Below, piece by piece: positions 22,295-34,800 of a stretch of DNA of 64,000 bases. Below the pieces are notes generated by a model. That model had not been told where the DNA came from, did no database searches, and was given only the letters and a program-made list of their open reading frames with translations. The DNA comes from Sclerotiophoma versabilis (Eukaryota; Ascomycota; Dothideomycetes; Pleosporales; Didymellaceae): positions 1,178,001 through 1,242,000 of the forward strand of contig JAAROD010000093.1 of assembly GCA_012274445.1 (NCBI GenBank). The letters run 5' to 3'. Position 1 is the stretch's first letter; each line of letters begins with the position of its first letter. The translations under genes and the position numbers were made by a program.

Positions 22295-23071
22295 TATGAC
22301 TATTTCTTCGTGATGTCGTGAATGCGAAAGGAAAGTGACCGCCTGGGCTGTGTATAACGGTGTCGTTGATTGGAAGGATCGAAAGGCGCTACGAGAGCCG
22401 GCTCTAATAGACGAATGAAGAGAAAGACTAGAAATGAGAGTGGAGCACACGCAACTAGACACTTATGAGGCAGGATGGGGGAGAGAAGAGAGGTGTGCCT
22501 GGGACATCAAGTGCTTAAGAATACGCATGAAATTGTACGCCTGGGGTGGCAGCGAGGCCGGACTCATGACGAAACATAATACTCTTGTGGCTAAGCAAAA
22601 ACTGCTTGAAACGGGCTGCCAGCTGCAAGAATCGACAGATTCCAGGCGAAGTGCTGAGGCCCGTTGGCGTGGCGGGGTATCGTGATGCTTGATCTGTTGG
22701 AGGTGGGTTCGAGGTTGTCGCAGTACTGTCGCAGATCTGTCTCGCTTCCTGGCTGCACGGCTCAGCGATGGCAATCCAGCTTTCGGAGCAAGGCCTCAAC
22801 CAGTAGGAACGCCTGGATGAAGAGGCTGGAAGGCTGCCTTCCGCATGAAGGTTCTTGGGAGTTCATCTCGCAGCGCAGGTCCTCCGAAGGCTGTGAGGCA
22901 GAATGTGTTGGTGGGTGCCACCCGATCCGGTTAGATCGATCATAGACTTGCCCCTTATTGGTCCAGTAGTTCCATTTTCGACATCTCAAGCTCTTGCGGG
23001 ATGTTGGGCATGCTCAATACACTCAAATCTCCAACATACGCTGTTTGTGACGTTCGTCATATCTCTCGCCC
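22295..23071. other. Intergenic, about 780 bp
   Basis: Promoter of the cupredoxin gene and 3' flank of smn1. No additional gene seen. Confidence 0.5.
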
Positions 23072-23828
23072 TCATTGCTTTGGTGGAACGTCTTTCGGAA
23101 GCTGCTGTCCCGCATGCAGGCCAGTGTAGTACCCTGCATAGTACCACGACATCATAATGTTCTTGAGGTTCTCGTCTTGAACTGTCAAGACGTCAGCTTG
23201 TCAAGCTCCATAAATCTAACGAACGAGTGACTGTTAGTCCCAAAACGTACCCGTCCCTAACAGAGCCTGAGGCATTGCGGCGAAGACATTGTCATGTGGC
23301 GCTGCGGTCCCTGCATTTGCTGACTGGGGTTGGTTTAGTTCTGCGGATGTTGCTGTTTCCTGTCGTTTGTCAGGCATGGATCTACATGTCGCGTGCGTGC
23401 ATTGCCGGCTCGTACCTGCGGCTGAGCCTCTGCCTGATCAACCTGCTCGGAATCCTCCGTCTCTTGCATTGAGTCCTCGGTGTCCATCTGATCCGAGTTG
23501 CCGTTCGCCTCGACGACAGCTCCAGCAGCCGCTTCTGCCTCGCCTATCAGGTCGCCATGATCCCTACAATACTCAATACCGCGGATATTTAGACGTGAAG
23601 TCTTTGACTTACTCGCGCAGCTCTCTCAACTCCTCCTCACTTAGGACATCTTCTAGGCGCTTGCCGGATTTGGCGATGCTATGGTACTTCTGGACCCATA
23701 TCAGCCGGTGAAGCACGTGATGAGAGTAGGACACCCACCTCATATTCAGCGACAGCGTCGTTCCAAGAGTCTTGTAAGAAGGAATCATCCCAGGCGTTCT
23801 TGTCGCTCATGTCAATTCCTGTTGCCAT
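23072..23828 (-). CDS. smn1: Survival motor neuron (SMN) homologue
   Basis: Five exons (23828-23739, 23689-23613, 23563-23416, 23359-23251, 23181-23072) encode 177 residues. SMN forms the core of the complex that loads Sm rings on spliceosomal snRNAs. Residues 11-34 (N-A-W-D-D-S-F-L, then W-N-D-A-V-A-E-Y) match the Gemin2-binding helix. The C-terminal YG box at about 145-167 (N-I-M-M-S-W-Y-Y-A-G-Y-Y-T-G) is the oligomerisation zipper. The middle is acidic and disordered. There is no Tudor domain, as in fission yeast Smn1. All four introns are 48-69 nt. The gene is divergent from nop15 with 327 bp between starts. No exon is longer than 150 nt, so it is easily missed. Confidence 0.92.
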
Positions 23829-24155
23829 GGTGAAGGCTCACCTCTGCTCGTTCGAAATACCAGATCTAGGCACGGAAACGTGAATGGAGCAGAGCGAGAG
23901 AAGGCGTGTATTGGAAGCCTGAAGTGACACAATAGTCTGCCAGTGTAATTACAAGCGGTCTTCAAGAAAGTGCTTGTTGACAGTTGTGTCGTTGCAGACA
24001 GTCACCGCCTACCACTCGCCTTAGCGGGAAATTGCTAGCGCCAAAAAGTGCCGCCAAAAAAGTTCAGGTGGAAGGAGCTCAAGCCTCGACACTTTGAACT
24101 TTCACAAGACCCTATTCTTTTCCCCACGATACACAGCAGCCCTAGCATACTCAGA
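23829..24155. promoter_or_regulatory. Shared promoter region of smn1 and nop15
   Basis: The 327 bp between two divergent start codons. Both genes serve RNA-particle assembly, so joint regulation is possible. I see no confident named factor site. Confidence 0.45.
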
Positions 24156-25722
24156 ATGGCCGCTGCAGACGTCGCGAGCAAGAAGCGCAAGGGTACATAC
24201 AATTTAGTCACTCCCATATTTTCCCTATACTGATATTACCAGGCGCATCTGAGGCCGCGCCCAAGGCGAAGAAGCCCAGAAAATCGGACGACATTGCTGC
24301 CCCCGCAAAGCCTGCAAAATCCCCCAGAGCCACCAAAGCTGCGCCCGCACCTGCTGCTGAGAAGCCTGCAAAGAAGTCTGCGCGCAAAACGGCCGAGGAC
24401 ATTGTCTCCGACAACGAAGCGTCCGCCGCGAAGCCTACCAAGGCTACAAAGGGCAAGAAGAAGGCTGAGCCTGTCCTCGAGGCCAACGGAGATGAAGATG
24501 AGAGCATGCTTGACTTCGATGTGATCGAGGCGAAGAAGGAGACACCCAAGAAGGAAGCGCCGAAAGCCAAGGCTACCAAGGCGAAGAAGGGCAAGAAAGA
24601 GCCCCTAGCAGAGCCCGAGGTCGTTGAAGAGCAGGTCGTAGAGGCACCCAAGGCCAAGGCTACAAAGGCGAAGAAGGAAAAGAAGGTACAGGAAGAGCCC
24701 GTCGAGGACGTTGCTGAGGTAGATGCAGTCGTCACTGAGGATGCAGATGTCGAGGATGCAGCAGAGGAGGATGACCAGACTGCCGCACTACTCGCCGGCT
24801 TCGGCAGTGACGATAGCGACAGCGAGAACGACATCGACTTCCCCGAAGACCCAGCCGTCGTTCCGAAACTCACAAAGTCGCAAAAGAAGGCCATAGCCAA
24901 AGCCAAAGACACACCCAAGGCCACTGAGCCAGGTGTGATTTACATCGGGTATGCAGCTCATCACCTCTTTGAACTACTCTCATACTGACCATCACCAGCC
25001 GTGTTCCCCGAGGTTTCTTCGAGCCCCAAATGAAGAAGTATTTCTCTCAATTTGGCCGCGTCCTCAATCTGCGCCTGTCACGCAACAAGAAAACCGGGGC
25101 TTCCAAGCACTACGCCTTCGTCGAATTTGCGTCTGCAGAAGTCGCAGACATCGTCGCCCGGACAATGAACAACTACCTTATGTTCGGCCACATCCTCAAG
25201 TGCGCGCTCATCCCTAAAGAGCAGGTGCACGAGAATCTGTTCAAAGGTGCAGGCACACGATTCAAGGTTGACCCGAGGAACAAGAAAGCCGGATTGGCAA
25301 TGGAGAGGGGTGCCGAGAGGGAGGTGTGGGAGAAGAGGGTCGCGAATGAGAACAAGAGGAGGAGTGGGCGGAACAAGGATTTGAAGGAGACGTTTGGTTA
25401 TGAATTTGGAGCGTCAAAGGTTAAGGCTGTGGAGGACGTCAAGGCCGGAAAGCAGCTTGAAGTCGACGCGAGCGAGCCCCAGCAGGTCCTCACCGAGGCG
25501 CCGGCAGAGACGAAGGCCGAGACGAAGGGCAAGAAGGGCAAGAAGGCTGCAAAGGCCGCTGAGCCTGAGCCTGTCGTCGAAGAGCCCAAGGTCGAAGCAC
25601 CGGCAAAGAAGACAACGAAGAAGCGCAAGTCCGACGTCGCATCTGAGGCTCTCGCTGCTCCCGCTGAGAAGCCCGCTGCTGCTGCGTCCAAGGCAAAGAA
25701 GGCGAGGAAGGCTAAGGCTTAG
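24156..25722 (+). CDS. nop15: Nop15/NIFK-type nucleolar RNA-binding protein
   Basis: Exons 24156-24192, 24243-24948 and 24999-25722 encode 488 residues. Nop15 is needed for 60S ribosomal subunit assembly, in the nucleolus. A long Lys/Ala/Glu-rich N-terminal region (residues 1-235) precedes one RRM at about 244-320 with RNP2 V-I-Y-I-G-R and RNP1 K-H-Y-A-F-V-E-F. The segment after the RRM (K-C-A-L-I-P, then L-F-K-G-A-G) is conserved in NIFK/Nop15 proteins. The C-terminal tail is again Lys/Ala rich. It is much longer than yeast Nop15, mostly through these basic tails, which is common in filamentous fungi. The Gly codon at the second splice junction sits inside RNP2, which supports the exon boundaries. 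Confidence 0.88.
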
Positions 25723-26000
25723 GCGCCCGACGTTCCCGAACCTCTAGAGCGAGTGAAGTGGAAGAGAGTGTGGGAGTGGCTTTGACATATATAGCTACTT
25801 CGGTATCGGCTTTTATTGTGCTTGTTTTCACGGATACCATAGGGAAAAAGCGAATGCATCTTCATATCATGTCGACCATCGTCAATTCTGTGTGTGGTAG
25901 TGATGGATTGCTTTCATCTCTGACTAATAAGACTACTATTTCTCTCCAGCGTCCAACCGTTCACCGTCTTATTACCCGTACACATTGGGCAGCACTCCTT

Positions 26001-28587
26001 CTAACCAGTGCCGCTAACAGCCAGCTTCATCAGATGATCCATAAACGTCTGCAAACTAACATCATCCGTGAAGATGGTCTGCGCCGACTGGCTCACACCA
26101 CCGTAGCTCTGTGTCGTATGCGTCGTCGATGGGTTGAGCTTGCTGAGCAAGAAACGTGCCTGCGAGCCTCCAGCATCGCAAACAATGAAACGTGGCAGCG
26201 GGAAGCGGTCCTGGATGAGATCCTTGGCGTCCTCCTTCGGGGCCTCAAGCAGAGTGGCGAAGTTCTCGTAGCCTTCCTGGTCCTGATATCCCGCCTTACG
26301 CCACTCGGCCATCGTCTCACCGTGGAAGATGAGGATGTGGAAGAAGGTGTCAAGAAGCAAGACGGTCTCGTTCTGGATAGAGGACGAGTCGAGGAGAACG
26401 GGCTGACCGCCTTCATGGTCGAAGCCGTAGCTGTCGAGCGTGGGCTGAATCATAATGAGAGAGTTGCTAACATCCTCATGGTTCAGAACGTGACGGTAGA
26501 AAGCGGTTTCATCGGGCGAGTTGTTGAAGACCTGCAAGAATTGCGAACGGCGGAGATGGAACATGAATTGTGGGTATAATGTGAAGTTCTTCTCGAGCCT
26601 GCGGACGTTAGTAAGAGGTCTAGTGATAGAGTGTAACTTGCATACCTGAAAGATGATGGGTCATCCTTCCTGTACTCAGCGAAGCGCGAGCATAATCTGA
26701 TAAGCATGCGGTCGACCCATCTGAGGACATCCGGACCATCGTCGACTTCAGCCTTGAACACTGCTATCCTCGACATGAGGACTGCTGCTGCTTCCTGATC
26801 GAATGACTGTGCGATCGCTGGGTCGCCAGAAGGTCCACTCAGGTTGCGCGCAACTGTGGTGACCCTCAGATGGAACTGACCAGACGAGTGCTGGTAGTAT
26901 GTGAGGAACTGCATCATGCCCTTCTGAGGTCCCGCCTGCATCTGATTTGGACCACCCTGGCCGGCAATCTCGAAGTAGATACCGTATGACGATTCGGGGT
27001 CGATACCGCACATCTTCCAAGAGCATGTATTGCCAATGCCGCACTCGGTCTCGCCGACAGACACAGATTTCTTGTTGTTCGAGATAGCGTGACCGATCAA
27101 ACCGGTGACCTTCAACTCCTTGGTAGTAAGGACCTCGAGGTTGGCGTTAAAAGCCATCAGTAGGTTGTCTTGGTCGTCCTTGTTGAAGATGCGCACGAAT
27201 GACTGCTTGTACATGGATGATGTGAAGCTATCCGTGAGGATCATATGTCCACCGGTGGAGTTCGACAGACCGCGCATCTCGAGCAGACCGACCTGGTCGA
27301 GACAACCAGCGAAAATATCGACGATGTGACCGTTCTGTGCGACACGCTTGGCGAGGTTTTCGTAAAACTACCACATGTTAGTGCTAAACTTTCTTCACTT
27401 ATCAGCTGACCCACCTTCAACGCCTTCTTGTAGTACTTTATGTTATCGCGGTCAATGTCGTGGTGCGATCGGATTGCCTCCTTCAGCTCAGGGCCAACGA
27501 CCATACCAGGACCCTCGGTAGCCGGGCCACCAGAGAACAACATGATGCGCGCACCAGCCTCGCGGTGGCGGAATTCCAGCAGTCCAGCAGCAATGCTCAG
27601 CGCAACACCAGTACACCTCAGTGGGCGCTTGTCGTTCGCAACAGGCCAAGGGTCCCTCTGGAGCTGCTCAAGAGCATTGGTCAACTGGAACTCGCACTGC
27701 GAGACAGGCAGGAGGAAACGTGTGTCGACATTGCCCATAGGCATCTGCGGTCGGCCAGGCTGCTGGGGCATGTTCGGCCGGGGAGCAGCCTGCCCAAGGC
27801 CAAGCATCTCGTGAACCTGCTTTGTGGAGTAGTCCTTGCTACCACGGAAGACGTAGGACTTGGCGCATTCGGTATAGCCAAGCTCGTGTACTTGGGCCTG
27901 TAGCTGTCAGCTTGTTTCTACGTGCAACTCTGTTCAGGTAGTCCTACCATTGTGCCGTATGTGATCAGACCGACCAGAGCGTACTGTGGCAGCAGGCTCA
28001 AGCTCATGATGATCGAGTCCTTGAGCGCCTTCAAACTGTCCTCCTCCTGGCAGGTATCAACAACAAACAAGAAGATCGGTGGGGCAGGCGCCGGGCGAGG
28101 CAGGCGGTATTCGATTGTCGTACTGCCGGGGTGAAGCTCTGGCGGGATCTGCTCGGCGGAGATGTCCTTGTAGTGCGGCGGCAAGGCGTTTCGCTGCAGA
28201 CAGAAGGGGCATATCCACATCCTTGCGCGCATATCGACCTGGCTGGGACAGAGTCAGCGTGTGCTGTCTATGTGTACCATCTATGCCCTACCAGAAGGGG
28301 TTGAGGATGGCCTTGCAAGGCGCTTTGCAGGCGACGGGGTCATATTGGAGGAGCGGAGTGTCGGTCTTCTCCTTCAACGGAGTGTAGAGAGCACCGATGG
28401 GGACAACGAGCCGCGACGCTTCCTTCAATGCATGTCAGCATGTTGTCTGTTGACCGCGCATATCGAGCGGTGAACTGCGGGAGTGCCGTACCATGCGAGA
28501 GCTGGGCAGCGTGTTCCAACTGAGGCGAACGCCGTCTGTGTCCTCAATCTGGCTCCATTGGTCCTTGAGAGCCTCAAAGTCTGCCAT
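26001..28587 (-). CDS. sec23: COPII coat subunit Sec23
   Basis: Six exons (28587-28492, 28422-28292, 28242-27948, 27897-27415, 27367-26646, 26598-26001) encode 774 residues, the usual Sec23 length. Sec23 is the Sar1 GTPase-activating subunit of the inner COPII coat on ER exit sites. The order of domains is: N-terminal beta part, zinc finger (C-K-A-P-C, then N-P-F-C and C-P-F-C), trunk, helical region and C-terminal gelsolin-like domain (F-H-I-L-I-F-H-G). The zinc-finger cysteines are split by an intron between exons 2 and 3 and are rebuilt on splicing. The start is M-A-D-F-E-A-L-K. Confidence 0.96.
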
Positions 28588-29212
28588 GGTGGGTGGTGTC
28601 TATGCGGCGGCGGCAGCGGCGGCGGCGGTGTTTGGGCGATGTCTCGTGGAGGGGAACGAGGACACCCACAATTCGATAGCGAGGGGCTGGCGGTGCGCAA
28701 GCGGGGGATTAGACGGTGTTGACGGTATTCGAGCAATTAACAGCGTGGCCACAGCAGGAACAGGCTGCAACAAGACCGCTGGACTGCAAGGTGTACTGTC
28801 CCAAAGCTCTCGATGTCGCTGTTAGGCTCGTCACAAGCGGCCAGATTGGCAACTGCGGTCCAGCATTCCAAGCACCTTGCCCCATTGAGCCTAGCCCAAA
28901 TGACAACCTCCAAAACCCAAATTTTCCAACCCTCTGCCCCTTCTTCTCTACATCGCCAGCAATACAAACACTACTTACGGCAGCCCTATCGTCTCCCATG
29001 GCGAGGGCTGTTTTCGCGCTGCGCGTAGAGGAGACCAGGCCCATGGCTGGGCGCCCGACCTGGATAAACTCATTCTGAGTATCATGAGAGGTTGGGAATC
29101 AGCAGAGGCCACATCCCTTCATCTTGCATCACGTTCCGCTTAAAGCAAATTGCTTCATTGCTTGTCCGAGTTCAAACATCGCGATGCTATCCATTTGGTG
29201 TTATTCTATGAC
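28588..29212. other. Intergenic, sec23 promoter side
   Basis: Upstream of sec23. A short GGC-rich stretch occurs at about 28608-28630. No other gene supported. Confidence 0.5.
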
Positions 29213-30603
29213 CTAATCGTCGACCCTACTGTACTGCGGCTGTACCACCAAAGCTACATCATGTGCTTTGCATAGCCAATGACTGGAGTCACTCGATGTT
29301 CTTTGCCGTCTAGAACTTGCTCTGGTTATCTTCTTAGTCCGGCACGGTGAACTCCAGCTTACTACGCTTTCCATTGTTGCCACGGAGTCACCGTCGTGCT
29401 CCTGCTTGATGCGGATGCTGTCGCGCTTCTGCACGTGCTCTCTCCAAACTCCAAGCACGCTCTACGTGCTCGCACTCTGGATCGTGTTAGCAGTTGTCCT
29501 GAATGTTGAGTTTGTCACTTGCCCTGTGGTGCTCCAGCAGAATCATGAGATCCTTCCTGCCTAGACCCTCCAGCCCAGTCACGCTGCCTCGGTATGCCTT
29601 GATGAGAACCAACAGTTCTGGAATACTCAGACCGTCCTGATTAGCACGACTGTCCGGAGTTGGGTGCGCTTGTCGTGGTGTCGATGCAGAATCGGTAGCG
29701 GGCGTACGAGAACGTGAAGGGAGAAAGATGGGCTCGGGCGTTGTGGGTACGATGCGCAGCGCCTTAAGCATCGCTATGGATAAGAGTTCAGTCAAGCTGC
29801 GATGTTGAAGAAAGCTTAGCCTAACTTACCAAGCGACCGGTACTTGAAGTTAAAGATAGCGATGGCATGTTCATCATCGTTGCCGTCGACGTTGGTGGAG
29901 CAGAGCGTGCGAACACCTTTTTCCCGCTTTGGCCAATCGACACTGCAGAATATCAGATTTCGGAACATTAATCGGATTAGACCGACAAACCTTCCATGAT
30001 GAGACAGACCAAGATCCTTCACGATTTTCTCTGGTACACGGCCGAATTCAGAAATGCCTTGTGGTCTTTCTCCCGTAGATCGTGTTGGGCGTCTTGTCGC
30101 ACAGGCACGTATATTCTTGACACGGTGGATAAGGACAGTGATGACACCAGTCGACTTCAACCTTTCTGTGGTTGCTTGATCGAGCTCTCTACAAGAGTCC
30201 AGATATATATATCAAGTCAGCGCGCACTGTGGTTGGTCTGGCCATTGCACTTACCGAGCACGAATTTCGAGAACTTGAAGTTGGAAACATGCCATCTACC
30301 GCCGATCTTCGACCGTGTACCGGCGAAGCTGTGGCCTTCAGCCTTCTTGAGCCGGCCTGATCGGTAAAGAGAGCCGCCGACCTTGTGGCCATCGAGACGG
30401 ATTTCCACACAGACACCAAATCTGCAGGTATAGGCGTCGTTGAACTGTATGTGCGCCTCGAAGGCTCCATCCGTGTCAACCTGGACGTATTTAGTGAACG
30501 TGTTGTGTGATTCATTGGTTTGGCTGTCGACAAATTCGTTCAGTGCTTTGCCATTTGAAACCACTTTGACCTCCAGGCCAGGGCAGCTGTTCAGGATAGC
30601 CAT
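29213..30603 (-). CDS. DUF7918-type fungal protein
   Basis: Five exons (30603-30255, 30186-29991, 29942-29830, 29773-29523, 29461-29213) give about 385 residues. The N-terminal part has the pattern of a fungal family of unknown function (DUF7918): a start M-A-I-L-N-S, the T-K-Y-V-Q-V-D strand, then G-S-L-Y-R-S-G. The C-terminal half ends with a Leu-rich helix (L-S-I-P-E-L-L-V-L-I). The last intron uses a GC donor (GG|GCAAGT) and the TAG acceptor just inside the last exon, which is the only choice I found that stays open. The final 30 residues may be affected by a frameshift, because a neighbouring frame ends in a more family-like basic tail. Function unknown. Confidence 0.65.
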
Positions 30604-31301
30604 AGTGTTATGCTTGAGGTGGTGATTGCGAGTTTAGGTGCAAGAGATAGCAAAACTGGGGGCGACTGGGGGCTTCATATTTAGAAGAGGCAGTTGCAGT
30701 GAAACGGAGCTACGCAAAGGTCAGAGAAGATTTGCGGTGAAGGTGAAAATGATTGTGGGTTCAGTTCACAGTTACTACGACATAAGATAAGTCAGAGACG
30801 TCTGAGATTAGGCGGCAGAACAGTGGACAATGAAAGAAGAGAGCTTTCTCAACCCGCCGTTGGCCTTGCTATTAAAGGCTGCGCACGTCATAATGCTATT
30901 TGTAATGAGCCCTGAAGGTCCCCAGCATGTTTTAAAGCAGGAATATCGATCGAAAGATCTCAGATCTCATGTGAGCTGAATGGGAATTCCTAGGCTTTCG
31001 CCTTCAGAATAAAGGTCATATGTCATGCCTGAGCATTGTGATTTCAGGAGACAACACCAGAAAAAAAACCTTCTTTGATCGGGTACTTTGGTAGGTCAAG
31101 AGATGCAATGGACGGAACTACCATTGTAGAAAATTCCCTTTGCTCTACTTGGAGACCCATCACATACGTCTCATAATCTAGCCAAGTGCACGAACTCAGG
31201 CGTGAACCTTGAAGGAGGATATGTCGTGAAATGAGATGTTCACCTAAATCCTGCCTAATACTGAGGAGATGCCGCAGCACTAATGCATAGCCTCCTTTTC
31301 C
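30604..31301. other. Intergenic, about 700 bp
   Basis: Upstream of the DUF7918 gene. AT-rich, no supported gene. Confidence 0.5.
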
Positions 31302-31840
31302 TCATGCGATTTTATCGTAGACATTGCAAGCGCCCTGGAAAGCGATTTTGTTAGTACCAGTAGAGGTGAGTTCCTGTAATGCCTCTTTTTTGATACGACC
31401 CGTGTTTCCTCAAACTAATAAATGTCATAGATCGCTCAGGCGGGTCAATTCATTTATGTTCATCTCGTTAAACTGATGCTTCCGGCCAACATCCTGTCCA
31501 CTAATCTGTGATATCCTGCCCTCGTGAAGTAGTTCTCGTGGAGATCGTGCAGGAGATAGACAGTCGAGCGCACATTGACCCCGTTAAGATAAACTCGCTT
31601 TGCAAACAGGCGCATGGACAGATGGCTCGTGATCCGTGGCCTGATGACGAAGGTCGCGCCTGAATATGCTTCGACGTACTTCGTGATGGTCTCAGATGAT
31701 CCCTGTTCATTCTTTTGGTCGTTGTACTCCTGTAGTGGCACACCATTCACCAGAGTCTTACCCGTGAGACTGAAACGATCCGAGTGTTCGGTGAGATCGA
31801 AGATGGAGCAATTTTCAAGAGCAACACTGTAAGCTCGCAT
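31302..31840 (-). pseudogene. Degraded DUF7918 relative
   Basis: An open frame at 31840-31460 encodes 126 residues that parallel the intact DUF7918 protein nearby: G-K-T-L-V-N-G, then I-T-K-Y-V-E-A-Y and R-S-T-V-Y-L-L in the same order and spacing as G-K-A-L, F-T-K-Y-V-Q-V and G-S-L-Y-R-S. The next expected exon seems to survive as E-L-T-S-T-G at about 31370-31302 but then stops. The rest of the domain is missing. I read it as a truncated relative, either a pseudogene or a much shortened gene. Confidence 0.5.
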
Positions 31841-34800
31841 CTTAGTGAGGTGGTATTGGCGTAAAAGGCAGGTGCTTGAACGTCACTGCCACTTCAAGTG
31901 CCCGACCCAAGGTGAAGGCTTTATTTTGCAAGGAGGAGCAAAATCACGAGCGAATATGACACAGAAATAAGCATTCAATTGGCTTTCAAGATGCATTGGA
32001 AAAGAAACGCGATAGTGAAAGTAAAGCTGAACCTACTCCGAGCTGTCGACAGTATCCACTGTAAGATACGGGTACGGCGAAGACATGGTGGGCCTCCACC
32101 CTACATGATGTAGGCTTATCTCTCAACCCAGCACGGTCACCTCTTCGTCCGTGTGAGACCGCTTGCAGCTTCGTGTCTCTATAACAAATAGACTGTCAGC
32201 GTGTTCTAGTACATGTTCTTGGACGTCATTCTAGTGTTTGGACATATTCTTGGCCTCCTGCTTCCTGATTTACACGCCACCTTCTCATCTTTTGCTTGAT
32301 ACTTTTTGCTTTGTTTTACGTGCGCTACGATAACCAAGGGGGCTCTCTGTGCCTTATTCTGATCACGAGCTATTCTGCTATGGGTTCGAGCTCGCGCTCA
32401 ATATTGGGTTCTTTGTAGATATGGATGTGTAAAGCTCAAATTGTAGATTATAATGTTGCAGTTAGTCGCTCACATGGTCAGGTGTGATCAAATATCTCCT
32501 TTCAATGCCTACTCTGGTATGGTACCTATCATTGGTAGCTTCTTTCGCGGCAAAGGCTTTCTTGAACTCTCATGTTCTTGAACGAGTGGCTTTTCGGAGT
32601 TGCTGCTATAATTGGAAAGTCAAGGGTTTGTGATCTGACGAGGTGATATCTCGATGTACCTCTTGTATTTGACTTCTTTGCGTATGCTTTTGAGCTACTG
32701 AGCGTCGTCACACTCTTCCACTATGCAACACTTGAGTCGTAAGAACCATAAGCTATGATTGCCGTAAAGAACTACCAAGTTTCAGCTCTGCGAACTGGTA
32801 ATTATGATGGAAGCACTTCTCAACCTTGAAGAATGTTACCCCAGCCATCTTCCCGCCCCTGATAGGATTGGTGGCTGACCTCGCTTTCACTGAAAACTTA
32901 TCAGTGGGTCCATTCATTAGTTCTAAACTTAGTCTGATGAAAGGTGACCTTTCGTCCTCCATTGTTGATATTCCTTTGTTCTGGTTCTCCGCCGTGAGCC
33001 TGTTCTGATACTGACCTATTGGATCGAATTCGTGTATGCCCTGCACCCAGTTAGAAAATTACAGCGATTCTACCTAAATTTGCAACCTATTCTGCCTCGA
33101 TCGTCTCAACTGTAGACTCAGAGCTATCGGCTATCTTAAGTTCAGCAAGCAGTGAAAGATGTCTTCATGGCTTCACTCCTAGACAGTAAGTTTTTTTAAA
33201 GTAGAACTTTTGTACGTCCCATATCATATTTACGGTTAATACTGCTTTGCAGAGGGTTTCAATCGTATACTGATAGGACTATAATGTGTTTAAGAGATGG
33301 CTCACAACGTGGGTAGTATCGTTTAGTTGAATCTCACACAGATTACCTTCGCATGATCGAGGGGGATTGGTGACTGTGTATCCGATTTCGAAATTCTTTC
33401 CTTTTCCTGCTTGAATGCAGTTTGTTAGTATTCCTATGGCCGTTGGCTGACTTTAGTCTTGGTATCCAGGCTACGGAACTTCTTCAAAAGGTATATTAAC
33501 CACGAGATCAGGACAGCGTAAAGAATGGCTGTGGCCTTGACGCAGAACTCGATTTACTTAGGCGATGACAAGTAGTATAGGAATTGAAGTTTGGACAAGC
33601 AATCGGCAGCAGGGCAGAGGACTTCCTTGTGTGATAAACAGCAAATAATGATCGCCATCGTACCATCGCCATCAACCGGCTCAAGTTATGCTGAAAAACC
33701 TATCTGTAGCGCAAGAGGTTGATGTAACTTCCAACAACCTACCAGACGTCTTGCCGGGCTATGCACGGGGTGTCGAGTGCTCCTTTGGAGAGCAAGGAAC
33801 TCTGCTTGACTCCTCAGGACAAGTTCAAACACACCCGTAGTTGCACGAGAGCGGTATAATTCAACGCCTAGATTAAATTATTCCCGGTGCTTGACCGACA
33901 TTGGGGGAACAAAGCATTGAAAGTATCTCGATCAGTCTCAATCATCTCAAAGTAGAACTTCGAAACGAGCTTTCCAGCGTCTCCACTCACCGCAAGCATC
34001 ATTGTAGGCCTGCTCTGTGACCCCACCACACCACGGAACCACTCCATGGGCAGCATCTCGATACCCTCTTCTCGAACAAGAGTTCTCGATAATCGCCCCG
34101 CAGGACTGGCACTGGGAAGACGTCCATCTGCAGCTCACCCAATCAATGCACCATCATGACGCATCGGCATCATGATCGCCAGTCTTCACGCACAATTTTG
34201 CGAGCAGAGTTTGTGCAATCGCGTCACCTTTGCGATTGTAGAAGCAAACAGCCGCGGAGCGACCTGTTAGAAGACTCGATGGCCTCGATCAAGAGGATGA
34301 TAAGGTTCTCAAGCGCAGCCGCTCAAATCGATATCCTAGAATTCATGACGACTTGGACAAAGATGAACTTCGCGCCGCGTTTCAAGCTTACTGAGAGTTC
34401 GCAGGGCTAAGCGCATAAGAAATGTGACAGTAGAGGGGTGCAAACTCTCAGTGGTTTCCTTCAAACCCTGCTTTCGCTGTTGACGTCGTGCCCCACGTTC
34501 CTGCTTCCACCCCCTCGGAAAGTATGCCCGTGAGACCCAAATTTGCTCCCCGTTGAGATGCAAGAATGGTTCGACGTCGGGGTGAACCAACACTTGCGTC
34601 TGCCTTCAGGTCTATCTTCACGCGGAAATTCACCACTTCGGCGTGATTGAGCACACAACCGTTGAGATCTGGCTCAGCCCTACATGACGCAACGATCGCA
34701 GCTAAACCTTTTGTCGGGCTAAAGTTCGGACGAAAAGAGCGCATGTGACGCACGGCCGAAGATATTATCGGCCGACTCATTACCGAGTGAACGCCTTTGC

